Counted from the stretch's first letter, positions 11,046 through 21,359 are shown. The stretch is DNA of 64,000 nucleotides from Xanthomonas indica (GCF_040529045.1 NZ_CP131914.1:4324501-4388500), one strand, 5' to 3'. Made by a program: numbers and translations. The notes: generated by a model from the letters alone, not told the origin.

Positions 11046-13217
11046 TCACTGGCGCCGCACGCTCTGCACCGCATTCAAGCGCCGCAGCCGGCGCATCACC
11101 TCGGCCAGGTGGTTGCGGTCGCGCACCTGGATGTTGAAGCGCAGCACCGCGGCGTTGAAGTCGCGGTCCAGGTAGTCGACGCGCTCGATGTTGGACTGGC
11201 TCTGCGCGATCGCCGCGGCCAGCTGCGCCAGCACGCCGGTGCGGTTCTCCACGTCCACCACCAACGCGGTGTCGTAGTCGCCGATGACGCTGGTATCCCA
11301 GCCGATCGGCACCCAGCGCTCGGGCGACTTGCGCAGTTCGGCCAAGTTCGGGCAGTCCAGCCGATGCACCACGATGCCCTTGCCGGCGGTGTGGTAGCCC
11401 ATGATCTCGTCGCCGGGAATCGGCTGGCAGCAGTTGGCGAAGCTGACCACGCCGCGCTCGGTGCCGTTGATCAGGATCTTTTCCTGCGAGTGCTTGGAAT
11501 GGCCGCCGCCGCGCAGTTCGGCGTACGCCATCAACGCCTGCGCCGCCTGGTTGGGCATCCAGTTGCCCAGCGCGACGTCGGCCAGCAGCGCTTCCAGGCG
11601 CGGGTAGCGGTGCTCGCTGAGGAACGAATCCAGGCGCCCCTTCGGCAGCCGTTCCAGCGAACTGTCCATCGCCTCCAGCGCGCGGTCGAGCATGCGGTGG
11701 CCGAGCTGCACCGCGTCCTCGTGCTCGAGCTGCTTGAGCTGGTGGCGGATCGCGGTGCGCGCCTTGCTGCTGACCACGAACTCCAGCCACTGCGGCTTGG
11801 GCGTGGCCGAGCGCGCGGTGATCACTTCCACCGTCTGTCCGCTGACCAGCTTGGTGCGCAGCGGCACCAGCTTCTTGTCCACGCGCGAGGCCACCGCGCG
11901 GTTGCCCACGTCGGTGTGCACCGCATAGGCGAAGTCCAGCGCGGTGGAGTTGCGCGGCAACGCCAGGATCTTGCCCTTGGGCGTGAACAGGTAGACCTCG
12001 TCCGGGAACAGGTCGACCTTGACGTTGTCCAGGAACTCCAGCGACGAGCCGGCGGCGCGCTGCGATTCGATCAGTTCGACGATCCACGCATGCGCGCGGC
12101 TCTGCGCGCTGTTGGGCGAATCGCCGCCGAACTTGTAGGTCCAGTGCGCGGCGACGCCGCGCTCGGCGATCAGGTCCATCTCCTCGGTGCGGATCTGCAC
12201 TTCGATCGGCGAGCCGTAGGGCCCGAACAGCACCGTGTGCAGCGACTGGTAGCCGTTGGCCTTGGGAATGGCGATGAAGTCGCGGAAGCGCGCATCCAGC
12301 GGCTTGAAGGTGGCGTGCACCGCGCCGAGGGCGTGGTAGCAGTCGGGCACGCCACGCACCACCAGGCGGAAGCCGAACACGTCCATCACCTGGTCGAAGG
12401 ATTTGTTCTCGTCGCGCATCTTGTTGTAGATGCTCCACGGGGTCTTGATCCGGCTCACCAGCCGGTGTTCCAGCCCTTCCTTGGCCAGGCGCTGCGACAG
12501 TTGCACCTCCACCTGCGCCATCGACTCGCGGCGCACCACCGGCTGGCTGCGGATATGCTTTTCGATGATCGCGTGGCGCCAGGGATGCAGCGCGCGGAAG
12601 CCGAGGTTCTGCAGCTCGGACTTCATCAGGCTCATGCCCAGGCGCTGGGCGATCGGCGCGTAGATCTCCAGGGTCTCGCGGGCGATGCGGCTGCGCGCCT
12701 CGGCGCTCTGCGCGCCCAGCGTGCGCATGTTGTGCAGGCGGTCGGCGAGCTTGATCATGATCACGCGCAGGTCGCGCGACATCGCCAGCAGCATCTTGCG
12801 GAAGCTCTCGGCCGCCGCTTCCTGGCGGTCGCGGAACTTGAGCTTGTCCAGCTTGGTGACGCCGTCGACCAGTTCCGCCACCGCCTCGCCAAACTCGGCG
12901 GCCAGTTCGGCGCGGGTCAGCGGCGTGTCCTCGATGGTGTCGTGCAGGATCGCCGCGATCAGCGCCTCCACGTCCAGGCCGAGCTCGGCCAGCACGCCGG
13001 CCACCGCCACCGGATGGGTGATGTAGGGCTCGCCGGACTTGCGGGTCTGCCCCGCGTGCGCGGCCGCGCCGACCTCCCACGCGCGGCGCAGCAGCGGGAT
13101 CTGCTCGGCAGGCAGATAGCTGGCGCTGCGTTCGAGCTGCAGGACGTAGTCGGGGACCGCCTCGTCGGCCGACGGCGGCGCGGCACTGGCGACCTGGGCA
13201 GAAGGGCCTGGGTTCAT
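11046..13217 (-). CDS. spoT: Bifunctional (p)ppGpp synthetase/hydrolase (SpoT/Rel)
   Basis: Controls the stringent-response alarmone. 723 residues. The N-terminal HD hydrolase domain has HPVAVAGVLAELG and the metal site HDTIED (His92, Asp93, Glu96-Asp97), plus LADRLHNMRTL. The synthetase domain contains RDFIAIPKANGYQSLHT and EVQIRTEEMDLIAERGVAAHW. TGS (LALPRNSTALDFAYAVHTDVG) and C-terminal ACT domains follow. The intact HDxxED suggests an active hydrolase; whether the synthetase is strong cannot be judged. Downstream of rpoZ, but a hairpin lies between them. Confidence 0.96.
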   Translation of the reverse strand: MNPGPSAQVASAAPPSADEAVPDYVLQLERSASYLPAEQIPLLRRAWEVGAAAHAGQTRKSGEPYITHPVAVAGVLAELGLDVEALIAAILHDTIEDTPLTRAELAAEFGEAVAELVDGVTKLDKLKFRDRQEAAAESFRKMLLAMSRDLRVIMIKLADRLHNMRTLGAQSAEARSRIARETLEIYAPIAQRLGMSLMKSELQNLGFRALHPWRHAIIEKHIRSQPVVRRESMAQVEVQLSQRLAKEGLEHRLVSRIKTPWSIYNKMRDENKSFDQVMDVFGFRLVVRGVPDCYHALGAVHATFKPLDARFRDFIAIPKANGYQSLHTVLFGPYGSPIEVQIRTEEMDLIAERGVAAHWTYKFGGDSPNSAQSRAHAWIVELIESQRAAGSSLEFLDNVKVDLFPDEVYLFTPKGKILALPRNSTALDFAYAVHTDVGNRAVASRVDKKLVPLRTKLVSGQTVEVITARSATPKPQWLEFVVSSKARTAIRHQLKQLEHEDAVQLGHRMLDRALEAMDSSLERLPKGRLDSFLSEHRYPRLEALLADVALGNWMPNQAAQALMAYAELRGGGHSKHSQEKILINGTERGVVSFANCCQPIPGDEIMGYHTAGKGIVVHRLDCPNLAELRKSPERWVPIGWDTSVIGDYDTALVVDVENRTGVLAQLAAAIAQSQSNIERVDYLDRDFNAAVLRFNIQVRDRNHLAEVMRRLRRLNAVQSVRRQ

Positions 13218-13259
13218 GCGGAAAGACTATGCCAGCGGCGCGTGGACGGCAAACCCGCA

Positions 13260-13289
13260 AAACGAAACAGCCCGCGGATGCGGGCTGTT
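13260..13289 (-). terminator. Terminator/attenuator between rpoZ and spoT
   Basis: 10-bp perfect stem (AACAGCCCGC / GCGGGCTGTT) with a 4-nt loop, followed on the minus strand by TTTCGTTTT. It lies after the rpoZ stop and 43 bp before the spoT start, so spoT needs read-through or its own promoter. Confidence 0.8.
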
Positions 13290-13318
13290 CGCAGGACGAT
13301 CGCGACGCGGGGACGCGA

Positions 13319-13618
13319 TCAGTCGTCGTTCTTGGACATGTCCTCGTCGGCCACCACCTCGGCCGCGGCCCATTCCAGGGCTTCGCGCTCGGCGCGCTCG
13401 CGCTCGGCCTTCTCGACCTCGTCGATCAACGCGTTGTCGATCTTGCGCGCGGCGATTTCGCGCAGCGCCAGCACGGTCGGCTTGTCGGCCGATTCGGTGT
13501 TGTCGAGGGTGGCCTGCACGCCGTTGGCGAGCTGGCGGGCGCGCTTGGACGCCATCATGACCAGTTCGAAACGGTTGTTAACGACTTCCAGGCAATCTTC
13601 TACGGTGATGCGGGCCAT
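13319..13618 (-). CDS. rpoZ: RNA polymerase omega subunit
   Basis: 99-residue subunit that aids assembly of RNA polymerase and, in other bacteria, forms part of a ppGpp site. It starts [30 protein letters not shown], the typical omega N-terminus, and contains [16 protein letters not shown]-like sequence ([13 protein letters not shown]) and an acidic tail. The start at 13618 follows the family. The gmk-rpoZ-spoT order is the usual one. Confidence 0.96.
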   Translation of the reverse strand: MARITVEDCLEVVNNRFELVMMASKRARQLANGVQATLDNTESADKPTVLALREIAARKIDNALIDEVEKAERERAEREALEWAAAEVVADEDMSKNDD

Positions 13619-13730
13619 GCGGGCTCCCGGCGGGCCGGCAACGGCCACGCGTTCGAATGAGGGAAAGGGCGGGGATTGTAGGGCGAACGCCGCCCAAGAT
13701 CAACCCCACCCCCTTGCGTTCCCTTTGGAA

Positions 13731-14357
13731 TCAGCCAGTTGGCTGTTCCTGCAGGAGGGTGGCGATCAGCGCGGCATGGCGCTGCTGCTGCGGCAGCCGG
13801 CGCAGGCGGCTGGCGACGAAGATCGCGCACATCTCGTCCACGGCGGTGTCGAAGTGCTCGTTGACGATCACGTAGTCGAAGTCGGCGTAGTGCGACATCT
13901 CTTCCCGCGCGGCAGCCAGCCGCTGCGCGATCACCGCCTCGCTGTCCTGGCCGCGCTTGCGCATGCGCTGCTCCAGCGCCTCGCGCGAGGGCGGCAGGAT
14001 GAACACGCTGACCGCGTCCGGCACCTTGGCCCGGACCTGGCGGGCGCCCTGCCAGTCGATCTCCAGCAGCACGTCGTGGCCGGCGGCCAGCTGCGGCTCC
14101 ACCGACTGCCGCGCGGTGCCCTTCCAGTCGCCGTGCACGCGGGCGTACTCGAAGAAGTCGCCGGCATCGATCATCCGCTGGAACTCGTCGGCGGAAACGA
14201 AATGGTAGTGCTCGGCATGGCGTTCGCCCGGGCGCGGCGCACGCGAGGTGAACGAGATCGACAGCGCGATCTGCGGATCGCGCGCCAGGGTCGCGTTGAC
14301 GATGCTGCTCTTGCCGGCGCCGGAGGGGGCCGCCACGATGTAGAGAGTGCCGCGCAT
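13731..14357 (-). CDS. gmk: Guanylate kinase
   Basis: Phosphorylates GMP to GDP. 208 residues with P-loop APSGAGKSSIV near the N-terminus, the GMP-binding segment FTSRAPRPGERHAEHYHFVS, and LEIDWQGARQV followed by FILPPSREALEQRMRKRGQDS. The ATG at 14357 begins MRGTLYIVAAPSG. The arm of heptad element 3 reaches within 5 bp of the start, so there is no recognisable Shine-Dalgarno sequence (only CAAGAAA). The frame stays open far upstream through yicC as a GC artefact. Confidence 0.95.
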   Translation of the reverse strand: MRGTLYIVAAPSGAGKSSIVNATLARDPQIALSISFTSRAPRPGERHAEHYHFVSADEFQRMIDAGDFFEYARVHGDWKGTARQSVEPQLAAGHDVLLEIDWQGARQVRAKVPDAVSVFILPPSREALEQRMRKRGQDSEAVIAQRLAAAREEMSHYADFDYVIVNEHFDTAVDEMCAIFVASRLRRLPQQQRHAALIATLLQEQPTG

Positions 14358-14362
14358 TTTCT

Positions 14363-14466
14363 TGGGAATGGGGAGTCGGGAATGGGGAATGGGAACAGCA
14401 CCGAGCCGGGCTGGGGGTGAATCGTACCCGCTTTGACGATTCCCCATTCCCGATCGCCCATTCTCG
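14363..14466. repeat. Heptad-repeat inverted element 3
   Basis: Left arm with GGGAATG/GGGAGTC units (14363-14394) and inverted right arm (14438-14466). It occupies the gmk-yicC gap and touches both genes: 5 bp from the gmk start and 1 bp from the yicC stop. Confidence 0.82.
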
Positions 14467-14467
14467 G

Positions 14468-15328
14468 CTACTCCAGGTTCTGCACCTGCTCGCGGATCTG
14501 GTCGATCAGCACCTTCAGTTCCACCGCGGCGTTGGAGGTGCGGCTGTCCACCGACTTCGAGCCCAGGGTATTGGCCTCGCGATTGAACTCCTGCAGCAGG
14601 AAGTCCAGGCGCCGGCCGGCCGGTTCCGGCTGGCGCAGCACCCGGCGCAGTTCCTTGATGTGGCTGCCGAGCCGGTCCAGTTCCTCGTCCACGTCGAGCT
14701 TTTGCAGCCACAGCACCAGCTCCTGCTCGGCGCGGCCGGGGTCGACCGGATGCGGCAGGTCGGCCAGGCGCGCCGCCAGCTTGGCGCGCTGGCCGTCGCG
14801 GATGGCCGGGATCAGCGTGCGCACCTCGCCGGCGATGCGTTCCACCGCATCGACCCGCTCGACGATGGCCGCGGCCAGCTTGCCGCCCTCGCGCTCGCGC
14901 GCGGCGACGAACTCGGCCAGCACCTCGTCCAGCAGCTCCAGCGCCTGCGCCTGCAGCGCCGCCGGATCGACGCTCTGCCCCTGCAGCACGCCGGGCAACT
15001 GCAGCAGGTCGACGAACTGCACCTGCATCTGCGCAAAGCGCGCGCCCAGCCGTTGCGCCAGCACGCCCAACTGCTCGACCAGGGCCTCGTTCACCGCCAG
15101 GGTCTGCGCCGCGTCCGGCGCGCGCAGGCGCAGCATCAGGTCGAGCTTGCCGCGGCTGATCCGCGCGGCCACGCGTTCGCGCAGTTGCGGCTCCAGCGCG
15201 CGCAGTTCCTCCGGCAGGCGCACGCCCACCTCCAGGAAACGGTGGTTGACCGAGCGCAGCTCGCACCCCAGCGTGCCCCAGGGAGTGATGCGCTCGGCGC
15301 CGGCGTAGGCGGTCATGCTGCGGATCAT
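14468..15328 (-). CDS. yicC: YicC/YloC family endoribonuclease
   Basis: 286-residue protein starting MIRSMTAYAGAERITPWG, the YicC signature. It ends with the C-terminal domain EANTLGSKSVDSRTSNAAVELKVLIDQIREQVQNLE. Family members have been reported as endoribonucleases acting on small RNAs. A long Leu/Ala/Glu-rich helical middle is visible. The start at 15328 is preferred over an ATG 21 bp upstream because homologues begin MIRSMTAY. It adjoins gmk and is divergent from rph, as in many proteobacteria. Confidence 0.93.
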   Translation of the reverse strand: MIRSMTAYAGAERITPWGTLGCELRSVNHRFLEVGVRLPEELRALEPQLRERVAARISRGKLDLMLRLRAPDAAQTLAVNEALVEQLGVLAQRLGARFAQMQVQFVDLLQLPGVLQGQSVDPAALQAQALELLDEVLAEFVAAREREGGKLAAAIVERVDAVERIAGEVRTLIPAIRDGQRAKLAARLADLPHPVDPGRAEQELVLWLQKLDVDEELDRLGSHIKELRRVLRQPEPAGRRLDFLLQEFNREANTLGSKSVDSRTSNAAVELKVLIDQIREQVQNLE

Positions 15329-15435
15329 GCGGTGTTCCAATGCGGACAAGGGGCGGATGTTAACCTAGCGCCCTTTCCTGCCTTGCCGAACGCGGTCACA
15401 TGCCGCGCATGGCCCCGCCCTTCCCGGAATCCTGC

Positions 15436-16157
<722 letters not shown>

Positions 16158-16161
<4 letters not shown>

Positions 16162-16547
16162 ACCGGCGCCTGGCCCTGGTCACCCTGGTGGTGGCCGACT
16201 ACGACGAGGCCATCGCCTGGTACACCGGCAAGCTGGGGTTCCGGTTGCTGGAAGACGTGGACCAGGGCCACAAGCGCTGGGTCGTGGTCGGGCCTGGCGA
16301 TACGCGCGGCGCGGCGCTGCTGCTGGCGCGCGCCAGCGACGAGGCGCAGCGCAGCCGCATCGGCGACCAGACCGGCGGCCGGGTCGGCTTCTTCCTGCAC
16401 ACCGACGACTTCCAGCGCGACCATGCGGCGATGCGCGCCGCCGGCGTGGAATTCCTGGAAGCCCCGCGTCACGAACCCTACGCCACGGTCGCGGTGTTCC
16501 GCGATCTCTACGGCAACACCTGGGATCTGCTGGAGCCCACCGCATGA
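16158..16547 (+). CDS. VOC (glyoxalase/bleomycin resistance fold) family protein
   Basis: 129-residue single-domain protein with a metal-dependent dioxygenase-like vicinal oxygen chelate fold: [29 protein letters not shown] at the start, [27 protein letters not shown] in the middle, [17 protein letters not shown] at the end. Substrate unknown. It overlaps both rph (ATGA) and rdgB (ATGA), so it is translationally coupled to two RNA/nucleotide maintenance genes. Confidence 0.88.
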
Positions 16548-17155
16548 AACTGGTCCTGGCCAGCAGCAACGCCGGCAAACTCGAAGAACTGCATGCCCTG
16601 CTCGACGACGTCGGCGTCGACCTGATCGCGCAATCCACGCTCGGCGTCAGCGATGCCGACGAGACCGGCCTGACCTTCGTCGAGAACGCGCTGCTCAAGG
16701 CGCGCCACGCCGCCCGCGTCACCGGCCTGCCGGCACTGGCCGACGACTCCGGCATCTGCGTGGACGCGCTGCACGGCGCGCCGGGCCTGTATTCGGCGCG
16801 CTACGCCGGCGAACACGGCAATGCGCAGGCCAACATCGACAAGCTGCTGGACGCACTGCGCGATGTCCCGGACGCGCAGCGCGGTGCGCACTTCTACTGC
16901 GTGCTGGTGCTGCTGCGGCATGCCGAGGATCCGCAACCGCTGCTGGTGGAAGGCCGCTGGCGTGGCCGCATCGCGCGGGCCCGTGCCGGCACCGGCGGGC
17001 ACGGCTACGACCCGGTGTTCCTGGACCCGGACCACGGCCAGACCGCGGCCGAGATGCCGCTGGCGCTGAAGAACCGCATCAGCCATCGCGCCATTGCGCT
17101 GCAGCAGCTCAGGCAGCGCCTGGCCGACCTGCTGGCGGCGCAACCCGCCGGGTGA
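16544..17155 (+). CDS. rdgB: dITP/XTP pyrophosphatase (HAM1/RdgB)
   Basis: Removes non-canonical purine nucleoside triphosphates (dITP, XTP) to keep them out of DNA and RNA. 203 residues; [16 protein letters not shown] at the N-terminus, [44 protein letters not shown] and [18 protein letters not shown] are all family signatures. Coupled to the VOC gene and followed by hemW, as in many proteobacteria. Confidence 0.95.
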   Translation: MKLVLASSNAGKLEELHALLDDVGVDLIAQSTLGVSDADETGLTFVENALLKARHAARVTGLPALADDSGICVDALHGAPGLYSARYAGEHGNAQANIDKLLDALRDVPDAQRGAHFYCVLVLLRHAEDPQPLLVEGRWRGRIARARAGTGGHGYDPVFLDPDHGQTAAEMPLALKNRISHRAIALQQLRQRLADLLAAQPAG

Positions 17156-17306
17156 ACGCGCCGCGCGCGGGCGCCAGGCCAGGACATGCGCCATGGCGCG
17201 CGCGGCCCGTGTCGCGCCACACCGCCAGGCCCTGACCACCACCCAGCACCCGCGCCGCCCGCCTCTCCGCTTTCCCCGCTTTCCCCGCTTTCCCGCCCTC
17301 GCCGCC

Positions 17307-18536
17307 ATGCCGCACGCCCACGACCCTTGCCAGCATCCGCCCGGCGCCGCCTGCCCGGACCCGTCCGCGCACGCCGGCAGCCCGCCGCTGGTACCGCCGC
17401 CGCTGTCGCTCTACGTGCACCTGCCATGGTGCGTGCGCAAATGCCCGTACTGCGACTTCAATTCGCACGCGGCCAAGGGCGCGCTGCCGTTCGACGCCTA
17501 CGTGGAGGCGCTGATCCGCGACCTGGACCAGGATCTGCCGCTGGTCTGGGGCCGGGTGGTCAACAGCGTGTTCTTCGGCGGCGGCACGCCCAGCCTGTTC
17601 CCGCCGGAGGCGATCGACCGCTTCCTGCAGGCCGCCAGCGCCCGGCTGCGCTTCGCGCCCGGCCTGGAGATCACCCTGGAGACCAATCCCGGCACCGCCG
17701 AGCACGGCCGCTTCGACCGCTATCTGGCGGCCGGGGTGAATCGCCTCAGCTTCGGCATCCAGAGCTTCGACGATGCGGCCCTGCAGCGGCTGGGCCGCAT
17801 CCACGACGGCGCCGAGGCCGAGCGCGCGGTGAAGCTGGCGCAGGACGCCGGCTACGCCAATCTCAACCTGGACCTGATGTACGCGCTGCCGCAGCAGACC
17901 CTGGCCGAGGCCGAGCGCGACATCGCGCAGGCGCTGGCGCTGCAGCCGACCCACCTCAGCCACTACCAGCTCACCCTGGAACCGAACACGCTGTTCGCCG
18001 CGCGGCCGCCGCAGGGCATTCCCGAGGACGACGACGCCTGGGACATGCAGGAGCGCTGCCAGGCGCTGCTGGCCGAGGCCGGCTACGCGCAATACGAGGT
18101 CAGCGCCTACGCCCGCGCCGGCTACCGCTGCGCGCACAACCTCAACTACTGGACCTTCGGCGACTATCTCGGCATCGGCGCCGGCGCCCACGGCAAGATC
18201 AGCTCCGGCGCCGAGCAGAGCATCCTGCGGCGCTGGAAGCACAAGCATCCGCAGGCGTTCCTGGACGCGGCCGGGACCCCGGCGGCGATCGGCGGCGACG
18301 AATGGATCGCGCCGGAGCGGCGCCCGTTCGAGTACATGCTCAACGCGCTGCGCCTCAACGACGGCTTCGCGCTGCGCGACTTCAGCGCCCGTACCGGCCT
18401 GCCGCTGCAGGCGATCGCTCCCGCCCTGGCCACCGCGCAGGCCCGCGACTGGCTGCGGGTGGACGCCGGCCACGCCGTGCCGACCGAGCTGGGGCGGCGC
18501 TTCACCAACGACGTGGTCGCCCTGTTTCTGCCCTAG
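17307..18536 (+). CDS. hemW: HemW, radical SAM haem chaperone
   Basis: Formerly called oxygen-independent coproporphyrinogen oxidase-like; binds haem and a 4Fe-4S cluster and is thought to deliver haem to respiratory proteins. The radical SAM motif is CVRKCPYC (CxxxCxxC). FFGGGTPSL, ETNPGT, RLSFGIQSFDDAALQRLGRIH and YWTFGDYLGIGAGAHGK follow. The start MPHAHDP at 17307 gives 409 residues; the Pro-rich first 40 residues are less conserved and the real start could be slightly later. The upstream gap holds a tandem CTTTCCCCG run at 17270-17295. Confidence 0.92.
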   Translation: MPHAHDPCQHPPGAACPDPSAHAGSPPLVPPPLSLYVHLPWCVRKCPYCDFNSHAAKGALPFDAYVEALIRDLDQDLPLVWGRVVNSVFFGGGTPSLFPPEAIDRFLQAASARLRFAPGLEITLETNPGTAEHGRFDRYLAAGVNRLSFGIQSFDDAALQRLGRIHDGAEAERAVKLAQDAGYANLNLDLMYALPQQTLAEAERDIAQALALQPTHLSHYQLTLEPNTLFAARPPQGIPEDDDAWDMQERCQALLAEAGYAQYEVSAYARAGYRCAHNLNYWTFGDYLGIGAGAHGKISSGAEQSILRRWKHKHPQAFLDAAGTPAAIGGDEWIAPERRPFEYMLNALRLNDGFALRDFSARTGLPLQAIAPALATAQARDWLRVDAGHAVPTELGRRFTNDVVALFLP

Positions 18537-18623
18537 GACGGTGTCCTGGCGACGCCGCCCGCCTTGGTTGCGGCGGCGGATCGTGCTACATACCGCGCAG
18601 AAAAGTACAACGGCGATCACAGG

Positions 18624-21008
18624 ATGCCCGTGTCTGCGACCATGTCGGCCCCGCCGGCGACGCTTGCCAGCGCCGCCCTGCCGGCGCGCGTGCGCGACCT
18701 CCTGCAGACCTTGCACGCCCAGCTGTGGCAGGCCCTGGACACGCCGTTGCAGGCGACCCTGGACGACCTGGAGCAGACCCTGTTCGAGCAGGCCCAGCGC
18801 GCCCGCAACGGCCAGGTGCAGCAGGACATCTACCAGGAAGTGCAGCGCTTGCGCGCGCAGCGCGCGGGCGTTGCGCCGTTCTATCGGGGGCACCTGGAAG
18901 CCGGATTGGCCGGCATCCGCAGCCCGTTGGCGATGGCCGCCACGCCGCGCGCGGCCAAGGCCGGCGCCACCGCGCAGATGATGACCCTGGTCGCCGATGT
19001 GGATATCGACCGCGACATCGTGCTGCACGAGATCGCCCGCCGCGAGGCCACCCGCTGCAACATCCCGCTGCAGTTGCTCGGCCAGCGCTTCGGCGTGCTG
19101 GCGGCGCGGCCCGCCTTCGAGATCGAGCAGTTGCCGCTGGGGCCGCACGCGCTGTGCCGGCTGCTGCGCGATGCCGGCGACGCGCTGGGCCTGGGCCTGG
19201 ACACGCAATTGGCGCTGTACCGCGCCTTCGAACGCCAGGCGCTGGCGCGCTACGGCGAGATGGTGGAACGGGCCAACGTCATGCTCACCCGGGCCGGGGT
19301 GCTGCCGGGCCTGATCTACCTGCCCTACGTGGCGCGCAGCACCAACGTCGAGCCGGGCGCGCGCCGCGTCGCGCGCATGCCCGCAGGCACCGAGCCAGCC
19401 GCTGCCGCCAACGGCCCCAGGGGGAGCGGCAGCGCTCCCGGCCAGGCCGCGCCTGCCGCGAGCGTGTCGCCAGGGCCCGCCGCCCCACCGCCGCTGCCGC
19501 CAGCGGGGCCGGCGGCCGGTGCCGGCGAGCCAGCCGCTGGCGGTCCCGATCTGGCCACGCTGCGCCAGCTGCTGGCGGCCGCACGCGCGCATGCCACGCC
19601 CGCTGCCGCGGCGCCGGCGGCCATGGCCACCGGTGCCGCCCCCCTCCCGTCGCTGCCGGCGAGCGCCGTCGGCGCGGCGCCGGTGCCGACCGCCAGCCTG
19701 CTGGAGGCCCTGGGCGAACTGCAGGCGCAGCCGCCGGCCCACAGCACCCTGGGCGGGCTGCGCGGACGCCGCCACCTGCGCGACGTGCGCGCCGCCCTGC
19801 TGCAGGCGCTGCGCGCCACCCACGGCGCACAGGCGATACTGGCACCGCAGCAGGCCGACACCTTCGACCTGCTCGGCCTGCTGTACGGCGAGATCGAGCG
19901 CGAGGTACGTCCCGACGCACCGGCTGCGGGGCTGCTGGAACGCCTGCAGGTGCCGCTGGTGCGCGCGGCGCTGCAGGATCCGGCGTTCTTCGCGCACAGC
20001 CGCCACCCGGCGCGGGAACTGCTCAACGCCGTCGCCGAATCGGGCGCGACCTGGCTGGGCGAAGACGACAGCGATCCGACGCTGCTGCTCAAGCTCAACC
20101 ACGCGGTGGACCGCGTGGTCGAGGAGTACGAAGGCGACGAGGTCGTCTTCGAACAGGCCCACCAGGACATCCTGGCGCAGCAGCGCAGCCTGGCGCACAA
20201 GGCCGAGATCGCCGAACGCCGCCACGTCGAGGCCGCGCGCGGCAAGGAACGGCTGGAGCTGGCCAAGCAGACCGCGACCGCCACCCTGGAGGCGCTGTGC
20301 ACTGCCCGGCAACCGCCCGGCTTCGTGCAGACCCTGCTGCAGCAGGCCTGGTCCGACGTACTGGTGCTGACCCTGCTGCGCCAGGGCGAGGACTCGGAGA
20401 CCTGGCGCGAACGCATCGGCCTGGCCGAGCGCATCGCCGAGGTCACCTGCCAAAGCGACGGCGCTTCCGATGCCGCCCTGGCCGAGCGCGTGTGCCAGGC
20501 GCTGCTGCAGGTGGGCTACCACCAGCAGGAAGCCGAGGCGATCGCCCGCCGCCTGTCCACGCCCGGCGGCACCGATGCCACCACCTCGCGTACCGAACTC
20601 AGCGTGCGGCTGAAGGCGCGCACCCGCCTGGGCGACCAGGGCGAGGACGGCGAACGGCCGTCGCTGCCGCCACGCACCGAGACCGAACAGGCCGCGTATG
20701 CGCGGCTGCGCACGCTGCCGTTCGGCACCTGGTTCGAGTTCGTGGTCAACCAGCAGGGCGACCTGAAACGGCAGCGCCTGTCCTGGTACAGCCCGATCAC
20801 CGATCGCGCGCTGTTCGTCAACCAGCGCGGCCAGAAGGCCGCCGAGCACACCCTGGACGGGCTGGCGCGGCTGTTGGCGCAGGGCCAGGCCCGCATCGTC
20901 AGCGAAGACCGCGCCCGCCTGATCGACCGCGCCTGGCAGGCCGCGGTACGCGCGCTGCGCACCCTGGCAGGCGCGCCCGCGGCCGACGACGCGATGGAGG
21001 GCGCATGA
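18624..21008 (+). CDS. DUF1631 family protein
   Basis: Large soluble protein of 794 residues with no assigned activity. It begins with a helical N-terminal region. An Ala/Pro/Gly-rich low-complexity linker (about residues 255-370) separates it from a C-terminal half with long helices (EEYEGDEVVFEQAHQDILAQQRSLAHKAEIAERRHVEAARGKERLELA). The last 100 residues (FGTWFEFVVNQQGDLKRQRLSWYSPITDRALFVNQRGQ) look like a beta-rich domain with PilZ-like flavour. The stop overlaps the next gene, a PilZ protein, suggesting a cyclic-di-GMP-linked role. Start chosen at ATG 18624; ATG 18642 is possible. Confidence 0.82.
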   Translation: MPVSATMSAPPATLASAALPARVRDLLQTLHAQLWQALDTPLQATLDDLEQTLFEQAQRARNGQVQQDIYQEVQRLRAQRAGVAPFYRGHLEAGLAGIRSPLAMAATPRAAKAGATAQMMTLVADVDIDRDIVLHEIARREATRCNIPLQLLGQRFGVLAARPAFEIEQLPLGPHALCRLLRDAGDALGLGLDTQLALYRAFERQALARYGEMVERANVMLTRAGVLPGLIYLPYVARSTNVEPGARRVARMPAGTEPAAAANGPRGSGSAPGQAAPAASVSPGPAAPPPLPPAGPAAGAGEPAAGGPDLATLRQLLAAARAHATPAAAAPAAMATGAAPLPSLPASAVGAAPVPTASLLEALGELQAQPPAHSTLGGLRGRRHLRDVRAALLQALRATHGAQAILAPQQADTFDLLGLLYGEIEREVRPDAPAAGLLERLQVPLVRAALQDPAFFAHSRHPARELLNAVAESGATWLGEDDSDPTLLLKLNHAVDRVVEEYEGDEVVFEQAHQDILAQQRSLAHKAEIAERRHVEAARGKERLELAKQTATATLEALCTARQPPGFVQTLLQQAWSDVLVLTLLRQGEDSETWRERIGLAERIAEVTCQSDGASDAALAERVCQALLQVGYHQQEAEAIARRLSTPGGTDATTSRTELSVRLKARTRLGDQGEDGERPSLPPRTETEQAAYARLRTLPFGTWFEFVVNQQGDLKRQRLSWYSPITDRALFVNQRGQKAAEHTLDGLARLLAQGQARIVSEDRARLIDRAWQAAVRALRTLAGAPAADDAMEGA

Positions 21009-21346
21009 GCGTCGAGGCCCGCCGCTCGCCGCGCCGCCAGGTCCCGGAGATGGTGCCGGTGCTGGACCTGATGGAAGACGCGGTGGTCGGCCGCCTCGGC
21101 AACGTGTCCGAACACGGCATGCTGCTGCTGGCCTCGGCGCCGCTGCACGAGGACGCCCTGTACCAGCTGCGCTTCGCGATGCCACACGCCGACCGCGAGG
21201 TGCAGATCGACGTCGGCGCGCACCTGCTGTGGAGCGAAGCCTCGCACGCACCGGGCCAGGCCTGGGCCGGCTTCCGCTTCCTGACCATTGCCCCCGCGCA
21301 CCGCGACCTGCTGCGGCAATGGATCAACGCCGCATCCGGCGGCTAA
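21005..21346 (+). CDS. PilZ domain protein
   Basis: 113-residue stand-alone PilZ domain. The cyclic-di-GMP-binding motifs are visible: an arginine cluster RRSPRRQ near the N-terminus and NVSEHG matching the (D/N)xSxxG motif. The remainder is beta-rich (LYQLRFAMP, VQIDVGAHLLWSE). It overlaps the DUF1631 gene by ATGA, so the two are coupled and may act together as receptor and effector (inference). A REP pair follows directly. Confidence 0.88.
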   Translation: MSVEARRSPRRQVPEMVPVLDLMEDAVVGRLGNVSEHGMLLLASAPLHEDALYQLRFAMPHADREVQIDVGAHLLWSEASHAPGQAWAGFRFLTIAPAHRDLLRQWINAASGG

Positions 21347-21359
21347 CGCCGCCGATCTC

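Noticed and set aside
10980-14420. An uninterrupted plus-strand frame of more than 1100 codons opposite spoT, rpoZ and gmk
   Set aside because: It is antisense to three well-identified genes and His/Gln/Arg/Ala-rich as expected for the shadow of GC-rich coding sequence; no domain or start signal.
17109-21251. A minus-strand frame of about 1380 codons opposite hemW, DUF1631 and PilZ
   Set aside because: Shadow frame: low-complexity Gly/Arg/Ala composition and full overlap with recognised genes.
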